From Bosea vaviloviae (GTDB taxonomy: Bacteria; Pseudomonadota; Alphaproteobacteria; Rhizobiales; Beijerinckiaceae), in NCBI RefSeq assembly GCF_001741865.1, contig NZ_CP017147.1, positions 6,253,001-6,317,000 on the forward strand: a stretch of 64,000 nt of DNA, given 5' to 3'. Positions 37,652 to 46,194 of the stretch are shown here, in pieces (within the stretch, counting starts at the first letter, position 1; every line of letters begins with the position of its first letter). The notes under the pieces were generated by a model. It was given only the letters and a program-made list of their open reading frames with translations, was not told the DNA's origin and ran no database searches. A program made the position numbers and the translations under genes.

Positions 37652-38574
37652 CCGCTCATCAGACGCTCCCGGCCGACAATGCAAAGCCGGCTTATAATTA
37701 CGCTTACCTCGACGAGCAGACCAAGCGGATGATCCGTCGCGCCTTGCTCAAGGCCGTCGCGGTGCCGGGCTACCAGGTGCCGTTCGGCTCGCGCGAGATG
37801 CCGCTGGCGCGCGGCTGGGGCACCGGCGGCATCCAGGTCACGGCCGCGATCATCGGCCCCGACGACACGCTGAAGGTGATCGACCAGGGCGCCGACGACA
37901 CCACCAACGCCGTCTCGATCCGGCGCTTCTTCGAGCGCACGGCCAATGCCCGCACCACCGAGGCGACGGAGGAGGCGACGATCATCCAGACCCGCCACCG
38001 CATCCCGGAAGCGCCGCTCAAGGCAGGCCAGATCATGGTCTATCAGGTGCCGACGCCCGAGCCCCTGCGCCGGCTCGAGCCGCGCGAGGCCGAGACGCGC
38101 AAGATGCACGCCTGGGCCGAATACGGGCTGATGCAGGTCAAGCTCTACGAGAACATCGCCCGCTTCGGCGAGGTGACCACGACCTATGACTACCCGGTCA
38201 TGGTCAATGGCCGCTATGTCATGGCGCCCTCGCCGATCCCGAAATTCGACAATCCCAAGATGCACATGTCTCCCGCCCTGCAGCTCTTCGGCGCCGGTCG
38301 CGAGAAGCGCATCTACGCCCTGCCGCCGCATACCAGCGTGAAGAGCCTCGATTTCGAGGATCACCCCTTCCGTATCCAGAGCTGGAACGAGCCCTGCGGG
38401 CTTTGCGGCGCGACCGACAGCTATCTCGACGAGGTCGTCACCGACGACAAGGGCGGACGCATGTTCGTCTGCTCCGACAGCCATCATTGCGAGACCCGGC
38501 GGCAGGCCGGTCATCGCGGCACGATGCTGGCCGACGCCTCGGCGCTGCATCTGGTGGAGGAAATGAAGCCATGA
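37648..38574 (+). CDS. phnJ: C-P lyase catalytic subunit PhnJ (radical SAM)
   Basis: A 308-residue radical S-adenosylmethionine enzyme that breaks the carbon-phosphorus bond. The iron-sulfur and catalytic cysteines are all present: Cys250 and Cys253 in [14 protein letters not shown], Cys275 21 residues on, and Cys281 in [13 protein letters not shown]. This is the unusual CxxC-x21-C spacing of PhnJ plus the thiyl-radical cysteine. The ATG overlaps the phnI stop (ATGA), and an upstream extension of the frame is discarded. It has the expected length and neighbours. Confidence 0.96.
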   Translation: MTAHQTLPADNAKPAYNYAYLDEQTKRMIRRALLKAVAVPGYQVPFGSREMPLARGWGTGGIQVTAAIIGPDDTLKVIDQGADDTTNAVSIRRFFERTANARTTEATEEATIIQTRHRIPEAPLKAGQIMVYQVPTPEPLRRLEPREAETRKMHAWAEYGLMQVKLYENIARFGEVTTTYDYPVMVNGRYVMAPSPIPKFDNPKMHMSPALQLFGAGREKRIYALPPHTSVKSLDFEDHPFRIQSWNEPCGLCGATDSYLDEVVTDDKGGRMFVCSDSHHCETRRQAGHRGTMLADASALHLVEEMKP

Positions 38575-39377
38575 CCGTCCACGTGTCTCCCCCCGAGGCG
38601 AAGCTCGATCCCGAGCCGCTGCTCTCCGTCGCCGGCGTCAGCCGCTTCTATGGCGAGCGTATCGGCTGCCAGGACGTCTCCTTCGACCTCTGGCCGGGCG
38701 AGGTGCTCGGCATCGTCGGCGAATCCGGCTCGGGCAAGTCGACCTTGCTGCGCTGCCTTGCAGGCATCGACCGGCCCGACCAGGGCGAGGTGCTGTTCCG
38801 CGGCTCGGGCCAGCCGCTCGACATCTATTCGGTGGCCGAGCAGGAGCGCCGCCGCCTGATGCGCACCGCCTGGGGCATCGTCCACCAGAACCCGCGCGAC
38901 GGATTGCGCATGGATGTCTCGGCCGGCGGCAATGTCGGCGAGCGCCTGATGGATCGCGGCGACCGGCATTACGGCAAGATCCGCGAGCGCGCGCTCGACT
39001 GGCTCCAGCGCGTCGAGATCGCCGAGAACCGTATCGACGACCGGCCGCGCCAGTTCTCGGGCGGCATGCAGCAGCGCCTGCAGATCGCCCGCGTACTGGT
39101 CTCCGAACCGCGCCTCGTCTTCATGGACGAGCCGACAGGCGGCCTCGACGTGTCCGTGCAGGCCCGCCTGCTCGACCTCCTGCGCGTCCTGGTGCGCGAT
39201 CTCGGCCTCGCCGCCATCATCGTCACCCACGACCTCGCAGTGGCGCGGCTCCTCACCGACCGCTTGATGGTGATGAAGGACGGCCGCGTCGTCGAGCAGG
39301 GCCTGACCGACCAGGTGCTGGACGATCCGCACCACGCCTATACGCAGCTTCTGACTTCGGCGGTGCTGAGTGTGTGA
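38571..39377 (+). CDS. phnK: C-P lyase accessory ABC-type ATPase PhnK
   Basis: A 268-residue ABC-type ATPase that associates with the PhnGHIJ core. Motifs are Walker [10 protein letters not shown], signature [15 protein letters not shown] and Walker [21 protein letters not shown]. It resembles oligopeptide-transporter ATPases but has no membrane partner here. The ATG at 38571 overlaps the phnJ stop (ATGA). Confidence 0.93.
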   Translation: MTVHVSPPEAKLDPEPLLSVAGVSRFYGERIGCQDVSFDLWPGEVLGIVGESGSGKSTLLRCLAGIDRPDQGEVLFRGSGQPLDIYSVAEQERRRLMRTAWGIVHQNPRDGLRMDVSAGGNVGERLMDRGDRHYGKIRERALDWLQRVEIAENRIDDRPRQFSGGMQQRLQIARVLVSEPRLVFMDEPTGGLDVSVQARLLDLLRVLVRDLGLAAIIVTHDLAVARLLTDRLMVMKDGRVVEQGLTDQVLDDPHHAYTQLLTSAVLSV

Positions 39378-39427
39378 CGCCCGCCCGTCACACCCTCGTC
39401 ACTCCGCCCGCACAAGGCACTGACATC

Positions 39428-40126
39428 ATGACCACGATGATTCACGTCGAGAACGTCGCCAAGCATTTCACCCTGCACAATCAGGGCGGCGTCCGCTTGC
39501 CGGTGTTCGACAACGTCAATTTCAGCGTCGCCGCCGGCGAGGCGCTGGTGCTGGCGGGCGCCTCGGGCGCGGGCAAATCTAGCCTGCTGCGCATCCTCTA
39601 CGGCAATTACCGGCCAAGCGCGGGCATGATCGCCATCACCCATGCCGGACGCCAGATCGACATCGTCTCGGCCGTGCCGCGCACCGTGCTCGACATCCGC
39701 CGCCGCACGCTCGGCTTCGTCTCGCAGTTCCTGCGCGTGATCCCGCGCGTCTCGGCGCTCGACATTGTGCGCGACCCGCTGCTCGCCCGTGGCGTCGACG
39801 CCCTGGAAGCGAGCGAGCGCGCCAAGGCCATGCTGGCGCGGCTCAACCTGCCCGAACGGCTCTGGGGGCTCGCGCCGGCGACCTTCTCCGGCGGCGAGCA
39901 GCAGCGCGTCAACATCGCCCGCTCCTTCGTCGATCCCTCGCCGATCATGCTGATCGACGAGCCGACCGCCTCGCTCGACGCCGCCAACCGCGACATCGTG
40001 GTCGCGCTGATCGCGGAGGCCCGTGCTAAAGGCTGCGCCATCGTCGGTATCTTCCATGATGAGGCGGTGCGCGAGGCCGTCGCCACGCGCTATCTCGACA
40101 TCACCGATTTCAGAAAGGCCGCCTGA
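39428..40126 (+). CDS. phnL: C-P lyase accessory ABC-type ATPase PhnL
   Basis: A 232-residue ATPase, the second ABC protein of the lyase machinery. It shows Walker [10 protein letters not shown], signature [18 protein letters not shown] and Walker [18 protein letters not shown]. The ATG at 39428 gives the family start [23 protein letters not shown] at 39374 overlapping the phnK stop would add 18 unrelated residues and is less likely. It overlaps phnM by one base. Confidence 0.92.
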   Translation: MTTMIHVENVAKHFTLHNQGGVRLPVFDNVNFSVAAGEALVLAGASGAGKSSLLRILYGNYRPSAGMIAITHAGRQIDIVSAVPRTVLDIRRRTLGFVSQFLRVIPRVSALDIVRDPLLARGVDALEASERAKAMLARLNLPERLWGLAPATFSGGEQQRVNIARSFVDPSPIMLIDEPTASLDAANRDIVVALIAEARAKGCAIVGIFHDEAVREAVATRYLDITDFRKAA

Positions 40127-41265
40127 TGCAAACCGTTCTCACCAACGCCAGACTGATCCTCGAGAACGATGTCGTCTCCGGCACAATCGCCTTCGACGAG
40201 ACCGGCATCACATCGGTCGATCAGGGCAAGTCATCCCTGCCGGGCGCCATCGACGTGAACGGCGACTATGTCGCGCCGGGTCTCGTCGAGATGCACACCG
40301 ACAATATGGAAAAGCACTTCATGCCCCGGCCGAAGGTGTTCTGGCCGAACGGGCTTGCGGCCGCCCTCGTCCATGACGCGCAGATGGCGGCGGCCGGCGT
40401 CACCACCGTCTATGACGCGATCTGCGCCGGCACGCCCTTCTCGGCCAAGGACTACCGCAAGGACATCTTCGCCGATGTGATGAAGGCGCTGGCCGAGGGC
40501 CGGCGCGAAAACGTCTTCCGCATCGACCACCGCATCCATATGCGCTGCGAACTGACGAGCCCCGACCTGCTCAAGGACATCGAGCCCTATCAGGAGGATG
40601 AGCTCGTCCAGCTCGTCTCATTGATGGACCACACGCCCGGCCAGCGGCAATGGCGCAACATCGACCATCTCAAGACCTACGCCATGGGCAACGGCAAGAC
40701 CGAGGCCGAGTTCGAGGCCGATGTCGTCGTCCGCCAGTCGGAGGGCGCGGCCAATGTCTCGCGCAACTGGAGCGCCGTCGTCGAGATGTTCGGCTCGCGC
40801 GGCATCCCGATCGCGACCCATGACGACACCACGCTCGAACATGTCGAGGCCGGCATTGCGTCTGGCGCCGTGATCTCGGAATTCCCGACCACGATCGAAG
40901 CTGCGGAAGCCGCCAAGCAGCGCGGGCTCGCAACCGTCGCGGGCGCGCCAAACGTGGTGCGCGGCGGCTCGCATTCCGGCGGCGTCTCGGTCGCAGAGCT
41001 GGCCGAGAAGGGCCTGCTCGACGGGCTCTCCTCCGATTATGTCCCGGCAAGCCTGCTCCAGGCCGTGCTGAAGCTCCATGCCAGCCATGGCATCAGCTTG
41101 CCGCACGCCATGGGCATGGTGACCTGGAAGGTCGCCGACATCCTCGGCCTCAGGGATCGCGGCCACCTCAAGCCCGGCCTGCGCGCCGACCTCGTGCGCT
41201 TCAAGGTGCTGGGCGCGACGCCGGTGCTCGCCGCTGTCTGGTCGAAGGGCGAGCGGGCATTTTGA
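40126..41265 (+). CDS. phnM: Ribose 1-phosphonate triphosphate pyrophosphohydrolase PhnM
   Basis: A 379-residue amidohydrolase-fold enzyme that removes pyrophosphate from alpha-D-ribose 1-methylphosphonate 5-triphosphate before the radical step. Typical motifs are VAPGLVEMHTDNMEKHFMPRP (metal ligands), YDAICAGTPFSAKDYRKDIF-like sequence, ATHDDTTLEHVEAGIASGAV and LPHAMGMVTWKVADILGL. The ATG shares an A with the phnL stop (TGATG). Confidence 0.95.
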   Translation: MQTVLTNARLILENDVVSGTIAFDETGITSVDQGKSSLPGAIDVNGDYVAPGLVEMHTDNMEKHFMPRPKVFWPNGLAAALVHDAQMAAAGVTTVYDAICAGTPFSAKDYRKDIFADVMKALAEGRRENVFRIDHRIHMRCELTSPDLLKDIEPYQEDELVQLVSLMDHTPGQRQWRNIDHLKTYAMGNGKTEAEFEADVVVRQSEGAANVSRNWSAVVEMFGSRGIPIATHDDTTLEHVEAGIASGAVISEFPTTIEAAEAAKQRGLATVAGAPNVVRGGSHSGGVSVAELAEKGLLDGLSSDYVPASLLQAVLKLHASHGISLPHAMGMVTWKVADILGLRDRGHLKPGLRADLVRFKVLGATPVLAAVWSKGERAF

Positions 41266-41957
41266 CCGCGCCGCGCTACGCCCTCTATTACGCCCCCGCC
41301 GCCGACAGCGCACTCTGGCGCTTCGGCAGCGCGACGCTTGGCTATGACGCGATCACGGCCGCGGATGCGCCTTTCACGGTCCCGGCCGGCTGCGACGCGG
41401 AAAGCTGGCCGACGCTCACCGCCGAGCCCCGGCGCTATGGCTTCCACGCGACGCTGAAGGCCCCGTTCGAACTGGCCGTCGGTCGCCAGGAAGCCCAATT
41501 GCGCGCCTTCACGCATAATTTTGCCTCGGGGCTGGATGCGGTTCCGCTCAATGGTCTCAGCGTCACCGCGCTCGGCTCCTTCGTGGCGCTGACGCCATCA
41601 GCCGAGAGCCGGCCACTGCAGAACCTCGCCTTCTCCGTCGTCCAGGCCTTCGAGCCCTTCCGCGCCCCGTTGAGTCCGGCCGATCTGGCGCGCCGCCTCA
41701 AGAGCCCGCTGACGCCGGCGCACCGGGCCTATCTCGAGGCCTATGGCTACCCTTATGTCGGCGACGCCTTCCGCTTCCACATGACGCTGACCGGCTCGCT
41801 GCCGGTGGAACAGGTCGCACCAGTCAAGCAGGCGCTGACGCAGGCCTATGCCGACCATGTCCCATCGGCTCCGGTCGCGATCGACCGGCTCGCGCTCTTC
41901 AAGCAGGACACGCGCGAGAGCCGCTTCCGCCTGCTCGACAGCTTCGTTCTGGGGTGA
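41262..41957 (+). CDS. DUF1045 phosphonate-operon protein (2H phosphoesterase-like)
   Basis: A 231-residue member of the DUF1045 family often found beside phnM and phnN. Two HxT motifs, YGFHATLKAPF and FRFHMTLTGSL, are the signature of 2H phosphoesterases, which act on cyclic phosphodiesters. A role on 5-phosphoribosyl 1,2-cyclic phosphate (the C-P lyase product), similar to PhnP, is attractive, since no phnP is visible in this cluster. This is inference. The start is a TTG overlapping the phnM stop (TTGA). Confidence 0.82.
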   Translation: MTAPRYALYYAPAADSALWRFGSATLGYDAITAADAPFTVPAGCDAESWPTLTAEPRRYGFHATLKAPFELAVGRQEAQLRAFTHNFASGLDAVPLNGLSVTALGSFVALTPSAESRPLQNLAFSVVQAFEPFRAPLSPADLARRLKSPLTPAHRAYLEAYGYPYVGDAFRFHMTLTGSLPVEQVAPVKQALTQAYADHVPSAPVAIDRLALFKQDTRESRFRLLDSFVLG

Positions 41958-41992
41958 TGGGTACGGCCGGGCAACCCGATTGCGTTGGCCAT

Positions 41993-42125
41993 ACCCTGAG
42001 CCCTCATCCTGAGGAGCCATTCCGCCAGGAATGGCGTCTCGAAGGATGCTCCAGCGGACACCAGAGCCTCATTGAGCACCCTTCGAGACGCCGCTCCGCG
42101 GCTCCTCAGGATGAGGGCTCAGGGT
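41993..42125. repeat. Palindromic intergenic repeat, family D
   Basis: A 133-bp palindrome from ACCCTGAGCCCTCATCCTGA to TCAGGATGAGGGCTCAGGGT, with inner arms GGCGTCTCGAAGG and CCTTCGAGACGCC. It separates the convergent DUF1045 and phnN genes. The phnN stop codon at 42119-42121 is inside its end. A second copy is at 45370-45498. Confidence 0.9.
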
Positions 42126-42724
42126 GTTCCAGCAGTCATCAGCCCGCGCAGCACCGCGACGAACTCCGCCGCCGCCTCCGCCACCGTACGGTCGTTCTGG
42201 ATCGTCACCAGCTCGGCGCTCTGCGTCCGCAAGGGCGCTTCGCGGGCGAGCCGGGCTGCGATATCGGCCTCGCTCTCGCGCCCGCGCATGGCGAGCCGCT
42301 TCGCCAGCACCGCATTCGGAGCGGTGATGTTGACGACCGTCACCCGTCCGGCCAGCCGCTCGGCAACTGGAATGACGCCACGCGAGATGTTGACGATCAC
42401 GCCCCGCCCGCACGCGATGCCGGAGAGTTCGGTCGTGGGAATGCCATAGGTCAAGCCATGCGCGCCCCAATGCAGCGCCATCTCGCCGCGCGCGACGGCC
42501 GCCGCGAACTCGGCTTGGGAGCAGCTGTCATGATCCTCGGCGCCCGCCATCGCCGGCCGCGTGATCAGGCGCCGGGCAAAGTGGAACCGGGCATCACCGG
42601 CAAGTGCTGCACGGGCGGCGTCCATCAATGTGTCCTTGCCGGCTCCCGACGGGCCGACGACGAGGACGAGAGCTCCCGGCGCTGCGGCCGGCAATCCTGA
42701 AGCGATCTGAGAAGGAAGCGACAT
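42119..42724 (-). CDS. phnN: Ribose 1,5-bisphosphate phosphokinase PhnN
   Basis: A 201-residue kinase of guanylate-kinase fold that makes PRPP from ribose 1,5-bisphosphate, the salvage step after C-P lyase. The P-loop is VVGPSGAGKDTLMDAARAAL, followed by FARRLITRPAMAGAEDHDS and WGAHGLTYGIPT, as usual in PhnN. The gene is in reverse orientation relative to phnG-M. Its ATG at 42724 is one base from the GTG of the divergent acetyltransferase. A TTG at 42733 is an alternative. No ribosome-binding site is evident. Confidence 0.9.
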   Translation of the reverse strand: MSLPSQIASGLPAAAPGALVLVVGPSGAGKDTLMDAARAALAGDARFHFARRLITRPAMAGAEDHDSCSQAEFAAAVARGEMALHWGAHGLTYGIPTTELSGIACGRGVIVNISRGVIPVAERLAGRVTVVNITAPNAVLAKRLAMRGRESEADIAARLAREAPLRTQSAELVTIQNDRTVAEAAAEFVAVLRGLMTAGTP

Positions 42725-42725
42725 C

Positions 42726-43343
42726 GTGGTCAAAAAACTGGGATTGGAACCTCTGATCGACCCGACCGCGCAGGTGCGGCAGGCGACGCTTGGACGCTAC
42801 ACCGAAATCGGCGCGCGCACGTCCTTCGTCGAGTCGTCGATGGACGACTACTCCTATGTCGTGAACGATTCCAATGTCATCTACACGACGATCGGGAAAT
42901 TCTGCTCCATCGCGGCAATGACCCGCATCAACCCCGGCAACCACCCGATGCAGCGGGCGAGCCAATCGCATTTCACCTATCGCGCCTCGGCCTATTTCGA
43001 CGATGCGGAGGACGATGCCGCGTTCTTCGCCTGGCGGCGCTCGACGCCGGTGACCATCGGCCACGATGTCTGGATCGGCCATGGCGCGATCATCCTGCCC
43101 GGCCGCAAAATCGGTACCGGCGCGGTGGTCGCGGGCGGCGCGATCGTCACCAAGGATGTCGCGCCCTACACCATCGTCGGCGGCAACCCGGCCAAGCCGA
43201 TCCGCCGGCGTTTCCCGGAGCCGATCGCCGAGCGATTGCTGGCGCTGGCCTGGTGGGATTGGGAGCATGCGCGCCTGCGCACGGCGCTGGCGGATTTCCG
43301 CAGCCTATCGGTCGAGGCGTTTCTCGAGAAGCATGGCGCGTGA
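42726..43343 (+). CDS. Phosphonate-cluster hexapeptide-repeat acetyltransferase
   Basis: A 205-residue left-handed beta-helix transferase of the type annotated as phosphonate metabolism protein. Hexapeptide turns are visible in PTAQVRQATLGRYTEIGART, GKFCSIAAMTRINPGNHPMQ and VWIGHGAIILPGRKIGTGAV. It may acetylate aminoalkylphosphonates, a role described for the unrelated PhnO. The GTG at 42726 is supported by AGAAGGAAG eight bases upstream. That ribosome-binding site lies within the 5' coding part of the divergent phnN. Confidence 0.85.
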   Translation: MVKKLGLEPLIDPTAQVRQATLGRYTEIGARTSFVESSMDDYSYVVNDSNVIYTTIGKFCSIAAMTRINPGNHPMQRASQSHFTYRASAYFDDAEDDAAFFAWRRSTPVTIGHDVWIGHGAIILPGRKIGTGAVVAGGAIVTKDVAPYTIVGGNPAKPIRRRFPEPIAERLLALAWWDWEHARLRTALADFRSLSVEAFLEKHGA

Positions 43344-43360
43344 GGCGCTTCAGCTCCTCC

Positions 43361-43452
43361 CGTCATGGTCGGGCTTGTCCCGACCATCCACGTCTTCGTC
43401 GATCGAGTGCGGTGTTCAAGACGTGGATGCTCGCCACAAGGGCGAGCATGAC
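43361..43452. repeat. Palindromic intergenic repeat, family C
   Basis: A 92-bp copy from CGTCATGGTCGGGCTTGTCC to CAAGGGCGAGCATGACG with core arms CCATCCACGTCTT and AAGACGTGGATG. It fills the gap between the convergent acetyltransferase and methyltransferase genes. Confidence 0.88.
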
Positions 43453-43470
43453 GGAAAAGGCACCGCCTCC

Positions 43471-44139
43471 TCACATTTGCGACCGCAACCGCCAGACCGA
43501 GCTTTGCTTGATCTCGGTATCCTCCAGCGAGCGCGTCACCGGAACCTGATAGGTCGCCAGCGCCTCCAGCCTGTCCCGAGGCAGATAGCTGCGACCGGGA
43601 TCGCCGATCAGCACGGTTGCGCCGCGCGCCTGCAATTGCGAGAGCCAGTCAATGATGCTCTCCGCCATCGCGCGCTCATAGCAGACATCGCCGGCGCAGA
43701 TGACGTCCCAGCCCTCGTCGCGGCCGATCAGATCGTCGAGCAGAACCTCGACGTGAACGCCATTGGCCTGCGCGTTGAGCCCTATTGCCTCGCCGGCGAA
43801 GGCATCGATGTCGCAAGCCTCGACCCGCGCTGCACCGGCCTTGGCGGCGGCAATCGCCACGAGCCCCGAACCGCTGGCGAAGTCGAGCACGCGCTTGCCG
43901 GCCACGTGTCCCGGCTGGTCGATGAGATAGCGCGCCAACGCCTGTCCGCCGGCCCAGGCAAAGGCCCAAAAGGGCGGCGGCAGGCCAATGGTGGCAAGCT
44001 CATCCTCGGTCTTTTGCCAGAGCTCCGTCGCCTCCTCGGCGACATGGAGCGAAATCTCCGGCGCATGCGGCACCGGCAGCAACCGCGTCTGCGCCAGGAT
44101 GAAGCCGCGCCGGTCGAGCTCGATGGACACGGCGCTCAC
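43471..44139 (-). CDS. Class I SAM-dependent methyltransferase (ETFB lysine methyltransferase/PrmA-like)
   Basis: A 222-residue methyltransferase. The SAM-binding motif I is VLDFASGSGLVAIAAAKAGA followed by VEACDID (acidic residue of motif II), and WDVICAGDVCYE is the motif IV region. PPPFWAFAWAGGQALARYLI before motif I is characteristic of the group that includes the methyltransferase of electron-transfer-flavoprotein beta and nicotinamide methylase-like proteins. It starts with a GTG overlapping the stop of the glycosyltransferase gene (GTGA). The substrate is probably a protein lysine but is not proven. Confidence 0.82.
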   Translation of the reverse strand: MSAVSIELDRRGFILAQTRLLPVPHAPEISLHVAEEATELWQKTEDELATIGLPPPFWAFAWAGGQALARYLIDQPGHVAGKRVLDFASGSGLVAIAAAKAGAARVEACDIDAFAGEAIGLNAQANGVHVEVLLDDLIGRDEGWDVICAGDVCYERAMAESIIDWLSQLQARGATVLIGDPGRSYLPRDRLEALATYQVPVTRSLEDTEIKQSSVWRLRSQM

Positions 44140-45290
44140 GCCGCGACCTCCGTCGTCGGTTGGTCCAGCAGGCCGCGATAGAGCGCCTTGACCGCATTCA
44201 TCACATCGCGCTCGGTATAGCCGTCGATCAACCTTGCGCGCGCGCTCGTGCCCATGCGCTCGGCCAGCGCCGGGGCGCCGGCGAAGGTGATCAGCGCCTT
44301 GGCGAGCGCAGCGGTGTCGTCGGCGGGCACCACGATCCCGTCGCGCCCGTCGCGGACGAAGCTGCGGCAGCCCGGCACATCCGTGGTCAGAATCGCGCGG
44401 CCGCAGGCGGCCGCTTCCAGGATCGTGCGTGGCAAACCCTCGCCGCCGCGCGAGGGCAGAATGCAGAGATGGTGCTGGCGCCAGACGCCCTCGATATCGC
44501 GTGTCGGGCCGGCCCAGTTGATGCCCGGCCGGGCCGCCCATTGCTGCAGTGTCGCCTCGGGAATCGCCTTGGGATTGGACGGGTCGGGCGCGCCATGCAC
44601 CGTGAGCTCGACGCGCGCGCCCTCCGCCCGCGCCAACCGCACCGCCTCGACCGCAAGGTCGACGCCCTTCGACCAGAGCATGCGCGCAACCAGCGCGACC
44701 TTGAGCGGGGGGGTCGCCGGCATCGGCTCCGGCATCAGGATCAAGGGGTCGACGCCCGCGCCGCCGACGATCGCAACCTTGCCTGCATCCTGCGGATCGA
44801 AGCCCAGCGAGACGGGATCGTCAGGGTTCTCGAACAGGAAGCGGGTTTGCGGCCCGTCGATCGCCGCGCGCAGCCAGAACCGCACGGCCAGCCGCGCCGC
44901 ACCCGCGACCAGACCCTGCTTGGCGCCGAGGAAGCCCAACCCAGTCAACGCATAAACGCGGCGCTCGACCCCCGCGAGCTTGCCGGCGAGGCCGGCGAGC
45001 ACGATCGGCTTCAAGGCGATGCAATGCAGGATGTCGGGCCGCTCGGCCTCGATCAGGCGCTTCAGCGCCGCGATCTGGCGGTAAAGCGCGCGCGGATCGA
45101 GGCTGCGGCGCTCGGCCTCCAGCGCGATCAGACGGGCTCCCGTCGCCTCGATGACGCGGCGATGCTGACGCTCGCGAGCGATGACGACGACGTCGAAATC
45201 AAGCTCGCGCGCAGCCCGCGCCATCGGCAGGAAATGCGAGGCGAAGAACCAGTCTTCCGTGGCGACGAAGAGGAGTTTGGGGCGGCGCAT
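44136..45290 (-). CDS. Glycosyltransferase family 4 protein
   Basis: A 384-residue GT-B fold glycosyltransferase. The N-terminal half starts KLLFVATEDWFFASHFLPMA, a pattern seen in polysaccharide transferases. The C-terminal half has VALVARMLWSKGVDLAVEA and LPSRGGEGLPRTILEAAACG (the E-x7-E donor-binding motif) and TDVPGCRSFVRDGRDGIVV. No membrane anchor is seen. It likely adds a sugar to a cell-surface polysaccharide or lipid carrier. There are no other capsule or LPS genes nearby, so it is an isolated unit with the methyltransferase gene. Confidence 0.88.
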   Translation of the reverse strand: MRRPKLLFVATEDWFFASHFLPMARAARELDFDVVVIARERQHRRVIEATGARLIALEAERRSLDPRALYRQIAALKRLIEAERPDILHCIALKPIVLAGLAGKLAGVERRVYALTGLGFLGAKQGLVAGAARLAVRFWLRAAIDGPQTRFLFENPDDPVSLGFDPQDAGKVAIVGGAGVDPLILMPEPMPATPPLKVALVARMLWSKGVDLAVEAVRLARAEGARVELTVHGAPDPSNPKAIPEATLQQWAARPGINWAGPTRDIEGVWRQHHLCILPSRGGEGLPRTILEAAACGRAILTTDVPGCRSFVRDGRDGIVVPADDTAALAKALITFAGAPALAERMGTSARARLIDGYTERDVMNAVKALYRGLLDQPTTEVAA

Positions 45291-45369
45291 GGCGCGACAT
45301 CAGGCGCAAGCGGCGCGGAAGGTCAAGCGGGAGTGGAACTGCGCAGCAGGACAATCGCATTTGGATCCA

Positions 45370-45498
45370 CAGCCCTCATCCTGTGGTGCGATCCAACGGG
45401 ATCGCGTCTCGAAGGATGTTCCAGAGGGCGCCATCGCTGCGAACTGGAGCATCGCACAAGACGCACGGCTTTGCCTTGCTCCTCATGATGAGGGCTGA
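45370..45498. repeat. Palindromic intergenic repeat, family D
   Basis: A diverged copy of the 41993 element, starting CAGCCCTCATCCTGTGGTGC and ending CTCCTCATGATGAGGGCTG, with TCTCGAAGGATGTTCCAG in the middle. It lies between the start of the glycosyltransferase gene and the HExxH protein gene, and so probably includes or abuts both promoters. Confidence 0.82.
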
Positions 45499-45531
45499 CA
45501 TATCCAAATGCCGACAAGCGAAGGCCGGCTC

Positions 45532-46194
45532 ATGGTCCTGCTGAACGACATCGTCACGATCGACCTTTCGGAAACCCAAAGGGTTTCGGAGCGCATCCGC
45601 ACCATGCTCTTGAGCCTGCGTGCCGAGCACGATCTGGCACCGTGCGAATACACGCGTCGGGTGCGTATTGCGCCTGGCGAAATCTCGCATAGCCATCCTG
45701 TTCTGACATTGAACACCATGGTTCGCGAAGAATCCGCGCTGCTGTCCTTGTACCTGCACGAGCAGATGCATTGGTATGTCACATGGTATTCGCACGCGCA
45801 CCATGATGGTTGGAAAACGATCTGGGCGGCATTGCTGGATCGCTATCCAAACGTGCCTGTCGTGTTTCCCGAAGGAGCCCACAGCGCTCAGTCGTCTTAT
45901 CTGCACCTGATCGTCAATTGGCTGGAGATTGAAGCCACGGCAGGGTTTCTAGGCCGCGAGAAGGCCGTCGAAATCGCTGCGAAGAATTTTGTCTACAGCG
46001 GCTTGTACCGCATCGTGCTTGCTGACTGGGACGCACTGGCGACCCTCTACGGAGACCATGGGCTGACGCCGATCCATCCCGCGACAGCAATGACAGACCA
46101 TGACCTGGAGATTGCGGCGAGGATGGACGAGGCGACGACGGATGCGCTTAGAGACGAGATGCCTGCCGGAAAAGATTGGAGCGCAGCACCGTGA
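45532..46194 (+). CDS. Uncharacterised protein with HExxH metallopeptidase-like motif
   Basis: A 220-residue cytoplasmic protein not recognised as a known family. The segment SLYLHEQMHWYVTW holds an HExxH zinc-binding motif (His76, Glu77, His80). A possible third ligand is Glu in NWLEIEATAGFLGRE, some 45 residues later, which would fit gluzincin spacing. There is no signal peptide or membrane segment. AAGG is seven bases before the ATG at 45532. An ATG at 45508 in the same frame would add eight residues. It overlaps the next gene by four bases (GTGA), so both act together. Codon use looks less GC-rich than neighbours, suggesting transfer. Confidence 0.7.
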   Translation: MVLLNDIVTIDLSETQRVSERIRTMLLSLRAEHDLAPCEYTRRVRIAPGEISHSHPVLTLNTMVREESALLSLYLHEQMHWYVTWYSHAHHDGWKTIWAALLDRYPNVPVVFPEGAHSAQSSYLHLIVNWLEIEATAGFLGREKAVEIAAKNFVYSGLYRIVLADWDALATLYGDHGLTPIHPATAMTDHDLEIAARMDEATTDALRDEMPAGKDWSAAP

